From Moniliophthora roreri (taxonomy: Eukaryota; Basidiomycota; Agaricomycetes; Agaricales; Marasmiaceae), in contig LATX02000192.1 of NCBI GenBank assembly GCA_001466705.2, positions 1 to 64,000 on the forward strand: 64,000 nucleotides of DNA, given 5' to 3'. This document shows, piece after piece, positions 46,586-57,281 of this stretch. The position numbers were made by a program, and so were the translations under genes. The notes beneath the pieces were generated by a model. The model searched no databases, was not told the DNA's origin, and worked only from the letters and a program-made list of their open reading frames with translations. Numbering within the stretch: position 1 is the first letter of the stretch; every line of letters begins with the position of its first letter.

Positions 46586-48773
46586 GGCCTAAGAAGAATA
46601 AGTATAGAAATTAATTTTGAGAATGCTAGAACGCACTGAGCAGGCAGCTGGCAGCAGTGGTGGTGGTTCGGAAGAAAGTGGTCTGATCGCGCACAGACCA
46701 TCAACGCAAATCCCATTTCAGTGATCTCACACCCAATTTGGCTGAATGATGCTTAATGATGCCTTATTCTCTTGCATTACCGCGTTTTATTCAGTTCTTG
46801 TTGCCATCTCTACTCTTTCCGTTGCTCAGCGACATCGCACGACACCCGACGGCAAATACTGCGGAGGATAGCCCATGACAAAGCAAACAGCCTTGTAGAG
46901 GTGCGGCATCCCGATTATCTCAAGTTAGCAGCTCATGTCCGTCTCCTGCTCTTCCCAAAATACTCCTACAGTAACAGAACACATATTTCTTCCCATATGT
47001 AGTCCCAGGCAAGCAAATTCAGTCCTCAACAGCTTTCCGTTTCCGAAGTCCTTATCCCGGCAGCCGACGCTCCACCACCTCGCTTCTGTCATTGACTAGC
47101 CTGAGTTTGCCACAAGACGTACTCGCCTTTACAAATCGCCATTCACTGAAGAGAATACTTCCCTCGAAACCAAGATTCCAAGTGCTTCCTTTACGGACCG
47201 TGGCTAAGAGAGTCGATTGTTTTCTTACGACAGTTTTTCTCGGGCCCAGGTAAAACACGGGCTTTTTCAGTACGCACCTTCCACATCTGAGAGCGAAATC
47301 AACTTAGTATGTACTCAGGACGACAGATTCTTGCTACTATATTCAGAAGTGCGGGTTGATGTCTTTTAGCATTCATAACATCAAGTCGGACAAGCAAATA
47401 TCACTTTTCGGGAGCGCGTGCGTCTGCCTAATAACAATTGCATTGAGCCTTTCATACTGACTATGCATTTAGGTAGAATGCCCAGAATGTCGTTTATGAG
47501 ATCCTACCCGTCGATCTGAACGTCTCTACTCTGCTGCCGTCATCCGCTACTTTGCAAGCGAACGGCAATATAGGATCCTGTAGCTTGAACAGGCTTTGTG
47601 TGCGCGTACAAGAACCCAGACTCTGACCGTGCATTTCAGATTGCACTTGTGTATGCACAAACTGATACCGCTGTACCGACAGAAAATGTCGACTAGGAAG
47701 TTTGTCGGCTATGAATACATTTACTATCCAAGCGTTCCACCATCACGAAGCACGCAGGAGGTGCGATGACCCGATTATCTAAATTTAAGTAACGCTCGCT
47801 CACGGCTGCCTGAAACTAATAGTAAAGATACAGAGTTCTTTCAAGAGTCTCCTCGCCCGAGCAAATCCAGGCCTCGACAGCATTCCGTTTCCGAACCCCT
47901 TATCCTAATAGTCGAGGCTCGCTGCTCCATTACTCGCCCCTTCCCCACCCGATCCATAATGGCTTTCGTATAACTCGCTCGGAAAACTCGCGGCACTGCG
48001 TCACATTCAGAAGCGATTATAGCTCATCCATCTAGCACCTGTTTGCCCCGCACTTTTGGCATCCCTGGTCTCGTTGTACCTGTACTTAATCCCACCCTTT
48101 CAGACTTTGCATGCAACAAAGGAGGTTGATGACAATGGAAACGTAGGTCGTCCCGCTCGAAGAATGCGAGAACTACAGACAAAGGTACTACAAGTAACCA
48201 AGTAAACATTCTCCCTGAACCCTCGCATGTGAATTCGTGTTGAACGACAACGACAGATCTCCCTGGTCACTCCTTGAACTGGGAACGTCAAACCTTGAAG
48301 ACACATTATCCCATATCGTCCCAATAACTCTATTCGTCAAGCAATCCCTGCAGTGAAACCTTTTCGGACCTCTCACAGCATTCATTTTCATTAAGATACA
48401 GGATTACGCTCCCGAGAAGATTTGCAAAATTTTCGAAACACTTGAGGATGTCGTGCTCGTGGTTATAGTGTGGTTATATCTGACATCTCAGGCCGCCGAG
48501 AAACGTTTTTCAAGTTACTCAGTACTGCATCGTGCCGCAATCCCAGATGTTTTATGACGCCGGCAAGTCTCTCTGTGACGATATTCTTGCTTATTCGTTG
48601 TCAGTGAAAACCCATATACGGGAATACGGCATGTATCCACATGGCACTGTGCCCTCTGGTCAGCGGCGTGCGCTGTGGAACGAGTTGCAGATAACCAAAA
48701 CAACTGCCAGCTATATTAAGTACCCTTGCTCAAGCTATTTCTTCATCAGACGACTATCACCTCACAAGCAACA
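46586..48773. other. Phosphatase upstream region and spacer
   Basis: Up to about 47280 it matches 33160-33547 in inverted orientation. A weaker direct similarity links about 46890-47100 with 47755-47940 (shared GATTATCT and AGCAAATCCAGGC/AGCAAATTCAGTC stretches). No gene recognised. Confidence 0.5.
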
Positions 48774-49146
48774 ATGTCTAACTATACTCGCATCCTTCTC
48801 ATCGGACTTTTCTTGGTCCAAACATCTCTCGCGAAAGGTCTCTCCTGCCGCTGCACCAACCACAAACGCCATTGGGATCCCGACGGCACAACCGAGGGAT
48901 GCACTCATCTGAGGGATAGCAGAGGCCTTGCTCCAGCTGATGCTGTCACGTACACAGACGCACACGGCACTGTAATGGTAGACTTGTTCCTCTCTACAAA
49001 GAATTTCTCTTGCTGACGTATCATTTTAGTGTAATATCGCTGAGTGGGTTCCAGGTGACCCGCATTTTGGAAAGGATTGGGATAAGTGGTGGACACACAA
49101 TGTCTGCGTAGATCATCAAAAGCTCCCGAGTGGACAATGCTATTGA
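48774..49146 (+). CDS. Small secreted six-cysteine protein, member 2
   Basis: 106 residues from exon 1 (48774-48977) and exon 2 (49030-49146), intron 52 nt. Signal peptide ILLIGLFLVQTSLA, then the mature protein starting near KGLSCRC. Cysteine spacing C-x-C-x15-C-x25-C-x24-C-x10-C is identical to members 1 and 3; a W-x2-WW motif sits four residues before the fifth Cys; the protein ends one residue after the last Cys. The intron lies immediately before the fourth Cys codon. The leader CACAAGCAACA before the ATG is shared with member 3, pointing to recent common descent. Function unknown; extracellular location inferred. Confidence 0.82.
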
Positions 49147-50065
49147 ACATGGCCACCTGGAGAAACCTCCAGAGCAATTGCACGCGTTATCATCTGCTTG
49201 ATACGATCAACGTTCGTTACTATGTATTTTTTTTGCGTTTTTTCATCTATAACCTAAAGCACAGTATAAGTACCTGTATCCATTTATATTGACTAGCTTT
49301 GATGATTGTACATGCTACTCGATGCCTGGCCTGACAATCCGCTGGCAACAGTCCGCCGACCAGAGACACAACCTCATTGCAGAAAACTGACAGAAGAGGC
49401 ATGATACAAATACTACATGTCTATAGTATGTATCGCAGTCACTTGCCATGTTTACTATTCATAGCCTCTTATTGCACATCCCTTCAATACCATCAATGCA
49501 CTGCCCATACAACGTAACCTGATGAGCTCTGCAATAATGTTGGCCATTTTTAAATCCTTTCCCTAGTCTCTTGCCGATGTTCATTGTGTCGCGGTATAAA
49601 GAAATTTTACTCAGTTTACATCTGGAAAGGAATAAACCGGTAATGAGGAAGATTTCTTTACACGAATAGACGAATGTACCGTGAAACCTATATGACCTGC
49701 AAAGCTCATTCCCGGCTGCAGCTGTCCCTCGTCTCCTATTTCTAATCCAAGTTCTGACCCCTTCGTCAATCCAAGCTTTTCCGATTACTGTTTCCATTAA
49801 GGACTGCAACTCTCGACAAGAAGAAAAACTAAGGACGTGGAATGACAAGAGGGTCGGAGAAATGGTGGTTGGGGTAGCAGCGAGTCTCAGTAGAAGATAA
49901 TGTTTTGGGTTTGATTGGGTCATTCAGTACAACGCGACAGTAATCAAGGATTATAATTAAAGTCTGGAAAAGGCTAGTATTAGCTAGGATAAATTTTCAA
50001 AATATTGGGACACACCTAGTCTCGAGTATCCAGACTGACGATACTACCTGACGATCGCAAGCGAT
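49147..50065. other. Spacer between members 2 and 3
   Basis: No supported gene. The 154-codon minus-strand frame at 49459-49923 shows no domain. Confidence 0.45.
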
Positions 50066-50230
50066 CATCAGCAAAAACCGTGTAGTGCTATAATGGGTTC
50101 CCTGGGGTTTATAATTGACCTGCAGGGTATTATGACCCTTAAAACCAGTCATAACCCCCACAAACCAGCCAACAACTAGGTTATAATCCCCCTGGAGCTA
50201 GGCTATAGCACTTTCCGGTTTTTGCTGATG
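50066..50230. mobile_element. MITE, copy 1 (165 bp)
   Basis: Ends CATCAGCAAAAACCG and CGGTTTTTGCTGATG are perfect inverted repeats, and the inner ends (TGCTATAATGGG / CTATAGCA region) are imperfectly inverted too. Flanked by AT on both sides, the likely 2-bp target duplication. A near-identical copy is at 51761-51924. No coding capacity. Confidence 0.88.
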
Positions 50231-50774
50231 ATTGACTCCGGCAACGACGAGGGCAGTTGACGTGGCAAAGCGGCAGGCAAAAGAGCCACGTGCACGAAGG
50301 ACGGCGAAAATTTTTAGCAGCGTCGATTTCCAATACTTATTAATGGGAACTTGAAATGCGGGAGTCTCGATTAGACCCTCCGCGTGTCAGCGTGGAGGCG
50401 AGGGGTTTGATCCGAATCTAGGATGACGGCTAATTACTTAGCATTGTCAGGTGGGAACCAAAGATGGGCCGTTAACACCAAAATTATTATAACATCCTAT
50501 TTTGTCTTGAATCAGCTCTGCATCCTGCATCGAGGAGATATCATCAACAGGCAAGTTTGAACATGGAGGACATGAGAGCGGTTAGGACTGGTTGACGAGA
50601 AAGAGATGACGTGAAAAAAAATGACATGGTCGTCCATGAAGGGGTTCTTTTCGGTAAATCGCTAACGGGTCTCCTGCCAGTTCAAACTCAGTCCCGCGGG
50701 TTCCTCAGGAATATCAAATCAAAACGACTGCCTATATATACATAGTATTTCCGACTATTGCCCCACAAGCAACA
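50231..50774. other. Promoter side of six-cysteine member 3
   Basis: No gene. A TATATATA stretch near 50732-50740 could be the TATA box of the gene at 50775. Confidence 0.5.
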
Positions 50775-51163
50775 ATGCGCTATATTCGCATTCTTCTCAT
50801 CGGACTTCTCTTCGCCCAAACATCTCTCGCGATAGAAGCTCTTTCCTGCCGCTGCATGGACAAAAATAATCTTTCGGTCAACAAAGGCACATCCGACGGA
50901 TGCGCTTGGTTGATGAAGAAGAAAAATCTCTTCGAGAATGATGCTTGGACGTCCAAAGATCAGCACGGTATTGTAACGGTAAACTTGTTTCTCAACCCAG
51001 ACAAAGAATTTCTCTTGCTGACGTATTGTTTTAGTGCAATTTCGCTAATTGGGTTACACAAAACTCGTACCTTGGAAATTATTGGGAACACTGGTGGACA
51101 AAGCTTGTCTGCATAGATCATGAAAAGCTCTCGAGTGCAAATTGCTGGTATCGCAAGGGGTAA
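50775..51163 (+). CDS. Small secreted six-cysteine protein, member 3
   Basis: 110 residues from exon 1 (50775-50978) and exon 2 (51035-51163), intron 56 nt. Signal peptide ILLIGLLFAQTSLA. Same six-cysteine spacing as members 1 and 2 (x1, x15, x25, x24, x10), same W-x2-WW, same intron position before the fourth Cys. The C-terminus extends five residues past the last Cys. It sits only about 50 bp upstream of a pogo-like transposon and 545 bp downstream of a MITE. Closest to member 2 in leader and signal peptide. Function unknown. Confidence 0.82.
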
Positions 51164-51569
51164 ACACGGTCACCGGGGGAAGTCTCCAGAGCAACTACGC
51201 ACATTATCATCTACAGTCAACTCCCTCCTAACCCATACTGCGGATAACCCATACTCTCCCATAGCCCATAGGAACTTGCATCTCCCATGTTCGTTCCGCA
51301 GGGATAACCCATACATACGCTGTATCCCATAATCCATAGGTTTTTTGCTGGGCAAAACCGACTCAGCCCATAATTTATTGCCTTTTTTGGAAATATCTGA
51401 GCGAATGGTGTCCGACTCACCTTGGCGACAATTACTGTGCATCATCGATGTCATTGCCCACAGTGGTGAGTTATTTTCCCTGCATTCCTCAATGTTTGAG
51501 AAGGATTCAACAGCTGTATTTATGCAATTCTGAATCTATGAAAATTTTCAAGTACTGTAACACTGCTGA

Positions 51570-51966
51570 ATGTTTAATGATGGGCATGATGATGCCAGAG
51601 ATATCAATGTCGAGCCTCCCGTCACTCGTCGTGGTGCGCTTCAGGCAGTTTCAACATTGCAGAGATACATTGGAGCACTTGATGGTGGATTTGCGCGCAA
51701 GCTTGAGGGGCTTTTGGCTTCGTTTGGGCGTCAAACCTGCCTCGAAGATGTCAAGTCTATCATCAGCAAAAACCGTGTAGTGCTATAATGAGTTCCCCGG
51801 GGCTTATAATCAACCTGCAGAGTACTATAACCCTTAAAACCAGTCATAACCCCCACCAACCAGACCAAAACCAGGTTATAATCCCCTGGAGCTAGGTTAT
51901 AACACTTTCCGGTTTTTGCTGATGATGGTAGACCAGTCAATTACTAATTTCTTTACCTGTAAATAG
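51570..51966 (+). pseudogene. Transposase C-terminus (pogo/CENP-B-like), split by a MITE
   Basis: The reading frame has TRRGALQAVSTLQRYIGALD and ARKLEGLLASFGRQT, like the tail of fungal pogo-type DDE transposases. It is interrupted after DVKS by the MITE at 51761 and resumes in the same frame at 51925 with a short QSITNFFTCK tail and stop TAG at 51964-51966. The DDE catalytic core is absent. Confidence 0.75.
51761..51924. mobile_element. MITE, copy 2 (164 bp), inserted in transposase remnant
   Basis: Same family as 50066-50230. Flanks are AT (51759-51760) and AT (51925-51926). Removing the element plus one AT restores the transposase frame, which directly shows a 2-bp duplication. Confidence 0.9.
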
Positions 51967-52659
51967 TTTATACGATGTCATAGATACTTGAAATATCTCA
52001 AAATGCAATTTTTCATCATTTTTGAGCCTTTTTTTTTTAGAACTCCCTCTGAACCCATACTCCCTCTTAACCCATACTTTGGCCTGGGAACCGAGGGGTA
52101 TGGTTTAAGAGGGAGTTGACTGTACTTGATATGACAGGGGGGAGGCGGGCTTTGGTTCTGGAACACTGGGACGGTTGGTTGGTTGCCTGATGGCTGGCTT
52201 AAAAAAATTTTGAGCCAATTTTTTTTCAAACTTTGAACACTTTCTCAGTAACCAAAGGTTCTTTTATGACCACCTTCATAGCAGAAAGACTCAAATTTGC
52301 TCCTATATGCCTTTTGGATGCTGGTCCAGATCAGTTTCCTGCCCACCCATGGTCCTTGGGGCTCACTCACAGGTATTTTAAGGGTTTGTGGTGGTTTGGC
52401 TGTACATCAGCGAAATGGACACCTAAATATATTGGAATAAAATGAGTGAAATATGTTATAATGGCCAAAATACATTATAATCATTATGGTTTATTTTAAT
52501 GTAATATAATTGTTGTTCCTTTATTTTAATAGATTAAAATGAAGCAAAATGGTTATAATGTATTCTGGCTATTATAATGTATTTTGGCTATTATAATGTA
52601 TTTCAGCCATTATAATGCATTGGCCCCACCTGGGGGTCGGGGACAAAAAGAAATACTAT

Positions 52660-52775
52660 TTATTTGTTGCAACCTCCGTGAGTCGAACCCTCGACCTCAA
52701 GGTGGATTAGTCAGCAATCCTTGGCAGCCGCGGGGTGCTCAAGACCACTGTACCACAGTGCCATATACTTACCAC
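52660..52775 (-). repeat. tRNA-derived SINE-like block
   Basis: On the minus strand it has an A-box-like TGGTACAGTGG (about 52745-52757) and, about 50 nt further, a B-box-like GGTTCGACTC (about 52681-52690), the order and spacing of an internal pol III promoter. The T-stem does not pair properly, so it is not a working tRNA. Confidence 0.45.
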
Positions 52776-52940
52776 CACGCATAGTGCAATATATCCCCTT
52801 ACTCAAAAGACCTATCTCCACCCCCTTGCTGTTTCTATTGATCAAATCCCCAACCAAAAGCTTCCCTTCACTTTATAGAGTCCTCTCCCTGTCCTCTGGA
52901 AGGCATAAAAATGCACTGTTTTGATTGCCTCTGTTACAAT

Positions 52941-53130
52941 CTATTTTACTACATTATAATAACTCTGTCTCATTTTATTGCATTTTAATACACTATAATA
53001 ATACCATCCCATTTTATTGCATTTTAATGTACTATAATAATACCATCCCATTTTATTGTATTTTAATGGATTATAATAACACCAGTCTCATTTTAATGCA
53101 TTTTAATGTATTGTAATAGCATTGCTTGAT
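52941..53130. repeat. 39-bp AT-rich minisatellite
   Basis: About four to five units, clearest at 52972-53010, 53011-53049 and 53050-53089, each starting ATTTTATTG and containing TATAATAA. Confidence 0.85.
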
Positions 53131-53206
53131 TTTAATCTATTACAATGGACTAAAATCAGCAAAATACATTATAATTTATTATATTTAGGTGTCCATTTTG
53201 CTGATG

Positions 53207-55102
53207 TATAGGACTGGGAGTTCTCCATAATAGGGTTACATTATATGCCTTCTTGAACCAACTTACACCCTGGATACACATACTATCCTTAGACCTTAGC
53301 AGATATCAATCCCTAGAGATTTGCAGTTGCTTGCTTGGGCTCCTGTATCTAGAATATAATGTAGATGAACCTTACAAACAGTTTGAAACATTCTACTGCA
53401 GACTTTGGTATATTGTGCTTGCACTTCGCTGAACCTAGCTAATGTGAAGGGGGAAGAGGACCAGCACTAGTCAGGCACTTGCTACTTAGTGCCGGTGATG
53501 TCATGTGAACTACCTTCCATATATGGTAGTCAGTGGTTGGTTGGTTCACCACGACAGTTCTTAAAAAAAAATTCAACCCCATGTACAAAAAAAAAATTTC
53601 CCTCCCCCCTGTAATATGATCAATGTTAACCCAAGTTGTTACTATGTTTCTTCATTAGTTATAATCTGTAATCCAACTCCTTGATAAACGTACATGCTAC
53701 TCAATGCCTACTCTGATGATCCAATCATCCAGCTGGACCAAACTTGAACTGGCTGTTGCACTTTGTGTTTGACACATGCTGGAAGAAGTTATAATGAAAG
53801 CTATGATGCAATAGTGGAATATACCATACCGTGATGGGTTTGTTACAGACTCACATCTGTACTTGCTCATCTCTGCTATGAAGGCAAGACTTAATAAGGA
53901 TCCCAGGTTGATCTTTTCGCAGTGAATGGGGTATCCTCTAGGTACAATTGACTGTTGGCATAATAGACCTCGATTCTGAATACAAGACAAAGCAACCCTC
54001 AGCTGTTCCAGGTCCAAAGTCTCTGAGAGATCAAAGGGACATATCAATGGTCCATGGGTGGTCATATTCGGGAGGTAAGAGTGCCAAGGTAATGGGTCTC
54101 GCATCAATATCACTCTCAGGCCGAGTTGCAGCGGCTCCGGGTAATGTCACTGTCAGTGCTATTGGCATTGCTTAGGAACATGACTCAGAAGGGATTGAGC
54201 AGGGTCATACCTACATAGAAATAGTTAATCATTAAGGCTCAAGCTCTCTTCTGACTTACTTTATTTATTCAATGAATGCATCAATGTTGAGTGTGGTCTG
54301 AAATCATTGCCATTGGTTGTTGAGCAAGCCTGGTCTGGTCAATAGGGTTGTTCCCTATATCCATATACGAATACAACTGTACAAACAGATGGTCAGGAAT
54401 GGTATGATATCTCTGTCACCATACTGTATAGATTGCTTGTAGGGGACCTTTCGAAGATGGAGACAGACGTAATTACTGATTTATGGCCATATGTATGATT
54501 GTTCACCACCACCTCTTATTTAGAGTGTAAATTTAAAGAAAAAGAATAAAAGAGATTATGGCTACAAAGCCTGACTACAATTGGACACTGTGACAGAGAA
54601 ATTACCAAACACAGCTCAGTTTATATATTAATTATCACCCAACTCAGTTTTATATGTATTTGTGACAGATATATTAGATTATTTATGTTGTAGGGTATAT
54701 AACACTGGGTGCAGGAAAGCATAAGTTGAGGTAACTTATGTAATGTCTATGCTTTAGTTACAACTAGGGATTTTAAAATAACTTAAATTAATTATTCAAT
54801 AGATATGTTATATATTGAAAAGCATAATCTGAAAAGTATCTATTGAATATCTGCTATAAATTATGCTATAGATAATAGTATAGATATGCTATATAGTTAT
54901 GCTACAAAGCAGAACAGACATATAGCATAAGCATCAGATACAAAAACTCAAGTTATGCAGCATATATGCAATGTGACTTTAAAGTATAAAGGAATAATAT
55001 CTTCTGTGTGGTAACAGTTATTACACACTACATCTAAAAACAAGGTGTGCATACTCAATATAGCATAACTATTACAAAAGTTGAAGTTGACTTATGCTAT
55101 AG
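53207..55102. other. AT-rich repeat island, no gene
   Basis: No gene. Near 54055-54090 the minus strand reads LPPEYDHPW, like the tail of the surface protein at 41450 (LPPEYDHSW), so a fragment of that gene family may lie here. 54740-55100 is very AT-rich with repeated GCTATA motifs. Confidence 0.45.
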
Positions 55103-55447
55103 TTATGTAATACTGTAGCATTTCAAGCAGTTTGAATGCAGATGTGACCAGTGACCAGATGTCTGAAATTTGGGTTTTGGCTGATAGATAAGTGACCTGT
55201 GACATGTTTAAACATGTATGAGAATAGTTTGCCTGACATTGAGCTTTAAGGTATTCAATAGTCTCTTAAATCTTTTGCCTTGAGATTGCAAGTTAGTACA
55301 GTTGAGATGTTATTTTTGGGTTTCTCAGCTAATTTTTTAAATTCAACCTATCACTTTGTGACCAGTAACTGACATAACATTTCAAGCAAACAGAAGTGCC
55401 CTGTAATCTATAATGTTCAAAGTGCTTGAAATGTTACAGTACATAAA
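55103..55447. mobile_element. Inverted-repeat element (MITE-like, about 345 bp)
   Basis: Outer arms 55103-55136 and 55416-55447 are inverted repeats of about 32 bp with a few mismatches (core CATTTCAAGCA). No coding capacity and no confident target duplication. Confidence 0.55.
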
Positions 55448-56666
55448 GATGGAGAAAGTTAGAATATATTAAACTTAGGAAGGCTGCAGAGGCAAGAGAC
55501 CCANATGAGGGATAAGGTCCAGCATCAATAGATCTCATACAGTACCATCCATCATCCTATTTCAGGTTTTTTCAGTATTTTGCTCATATATACACCAATA
55601 CTCAATTGAACTGGCTTCCAAATCTATTTTCCCATATACTAGGACACTTAATCTGCATTATTCACCACTTAGGACATCCATAAAACCACCATAAGGCATC
55701 TACCAGATTGCATAAAGTTAAAATGTCCATATTCTGCATGTACAGGCTATTTACCTATTTATTATAGTACCAAAATTGATGGGGAAAGGTCATCTCAGAG
55801 TGCCAATGGGTTTTATAAGTATATAAGACTATAAAGGTGAAAGATTGGTCATCAGGAAAATTCATATGAATAGTATCAATACTATATCCTGCACATACAG
55901 GTTGTTTACCTATTTATTGTGCTACTTTTAACATAATTATGCTTTCAAAATCACAGGAAAGGCATTCTATAATATAACAGAACATACTGATCCAAATTAC
56001 CTATATGACAGCCTCTCCAGCATGCTCCAATATAGTCCGGTATGTATCTAGTAGTGCATATTACAGCATTACTATATCAAATAATGTCAGATAACATTAT
56101 TTTTAGTACCATTATATAGCCCCAGCTAAGGCAAGTTGAAATATATATAGCTTACATAATGCTTTTAAAGTATTCTCACATGGTCGCTAAAATGTGTCTC
56201 TTTTCTAAGAAAAAAGTTGTCGGTCTAGTTATTGGTTTTTTTTGCAAAACAATTTCTGACAGTTGTCAGTGTTTTTTGCCAAAAGGTACCTGCTATGGGT
56301 GGAATAAGTTCTGCTATGTTCAGGATGAGCAATGGAATAGTGATGAAGATTGTCCACATCGTGTATGGAAACTGGGAAGGACAATTTTCATCTGAGTAAG
56401 AGTGTGTGCCAGAGGCTGCCTCCCACCCTTTGCATTGGCTAGACCGAGCTCAGAAGAAGAGAAGTCAGAGACACCCAAACTGAGCACACACTCAAAACAT
56501 AGTGCATACTGACTAATGAGATATTCTGAGCAAGGTAGACAGAACACCCCAAATTGAGTGGGCAGGAGGTATAATGATTTTAATGAATAGAAGTACAAGA
56601 ATGGGTACAACATTGTTCAATAAATGAGTACAAAGGAGGATACTAGACAAGTGTAGAGTTAACATA
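55448..56666. other. AT-rich region flanking the retroelement
   Basis: Single N at 55504, without a flanking repeat. A direct repeat of about 41 bp is noted at 55730. No gene called; the cysteine-containing frame at 56159-56395 lacks a signal peptide or family match. Confidence 0.45.
55730..55925. repeat. Dispersed direct repeat, ~41 bp, two copies
   Basis: 55730-55770 and 55885-55925 share TTTACCTATTTATT and flanking bases, about 155 bp apart. Confidence 0.65.
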
Positions 56667-57071
56667 TTATGCAAATTCTGTTGCAGACATTGTGAGGTGG
56701 TCCGCCCATGCATTTATTGTTGTGATAAGGTTCTCAAGGGCCTGTTTTTGATATGCATCAGTAGTAAGAGCAGGCAAAATCTCTTCACATTTTCTCCAAT
56801 AAAGTAAAAAGGCCAAAGAGTCCCAGCCTCTGATCTTGGCGACTGTCTCTGGAGAGACACCTACAAGCAGGAGTTCCACTGCCCTGCCTATCTGGAAGCT
56901 GTGACCTTTAATGGGAGGCATGCCTGCTTCTCTCCAGATTTTTGAGCATGCGTCAAGAAACTCTTTCTTTGTAAGAGGCTTAGGTTTACTGTCGTCACCC
57001 ATGTAAGTGAAGAAGGGGAATGTCAAAGAGATGTCAGCATTGACGATAAGGTGGTTATCCATGCTATCCAC
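56667..57071 (-). pseudogene. Tyrosine recombinase, catalytic C-terminal part
   Basis: Contains GHSFQIGRAVELLLVGV and WDSLAFLLYWRKCEE. The H-x-x-R box expected in tyrosine recombinases reads HSFQ, with Arg replaced by Gln; the nucleophile Tyr is in LLYWR. It would cut and join the circular cDNA, but is very likely inactive. Confidence 0.72.
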
Positions 57072-57281
57072 TGGGCAAATAGCATCAGAGTCATGAGGTC
57101 GTGAAGTAAACGTGAAGTTTCTGCCTTCTTCCCAGGTGGATTTGGTCCAGGGTAGTCGCAGATTATATGCATAGCATCCATGCCAAGTTTTAATGCAGCT
57201 CTGAGGTTGACAAGCTCCTCTTATGATGTGGCATTTAGAGTTGAAAGCCTTGCTACTAGGAACTGTTGTTTCACCTAGTCA

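Larger units (their letters stand above)
51214..52122. mobile_element. Internally deleted pogo/Tc1-mariner-like DNA transposon
   Basis: Inverted ends CAGTCAACTCCCTC, about 25 bp with two mismatches, flanked by TA on both sides (51212-51213 and 52123-52124), the usual target duplication of Tc1/mariner/pogo elements. Several AACCCATAC motifs lie just inside both ends. It retains only the C-terminal part of a transposase and is interrupted by a MITE. Confidence 0.82.
52405..53206. mobile_element. 802-bp AT-rich inverted-repeat element
   Basis: Ends CATCAGCGAAATGGACACCT and its inverse (53187-53206) form about 27-bp inverted repeats with one mismatch, flanked by TA on both sides. The interior has nested smaller inverted repeats (TTATAATG motifs), a tRNA-like block and a 39-bp minisatellite. 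No transposase frame. The terminal CATCAGC is shared with the 165-bp MITEs. Confidence 0.78.

Noticed and set aside
49459..49923. 154-codon minus-strand frame
   Set aside because: Irregular composition, no domain, no promoter-like context.
52584..52784. Frame across the tRNA-like block, possibly a tRNA gene on the minus strand
   Set aside because: The T-stem does not pair and the acceptor ends do not match, so it was described as SINE-like instead.
55504..55504. Third single N as another contig overlap
   Set aside because: No direct repeat flanks it; it is just an ambiguous base or small gap.
56159..56395. Cys-containing 78-codon frame that could resemble a secreted peptide
   Set aside because: No proper signal peptide, and the cysteine pattern does not match the six-cysteine family.
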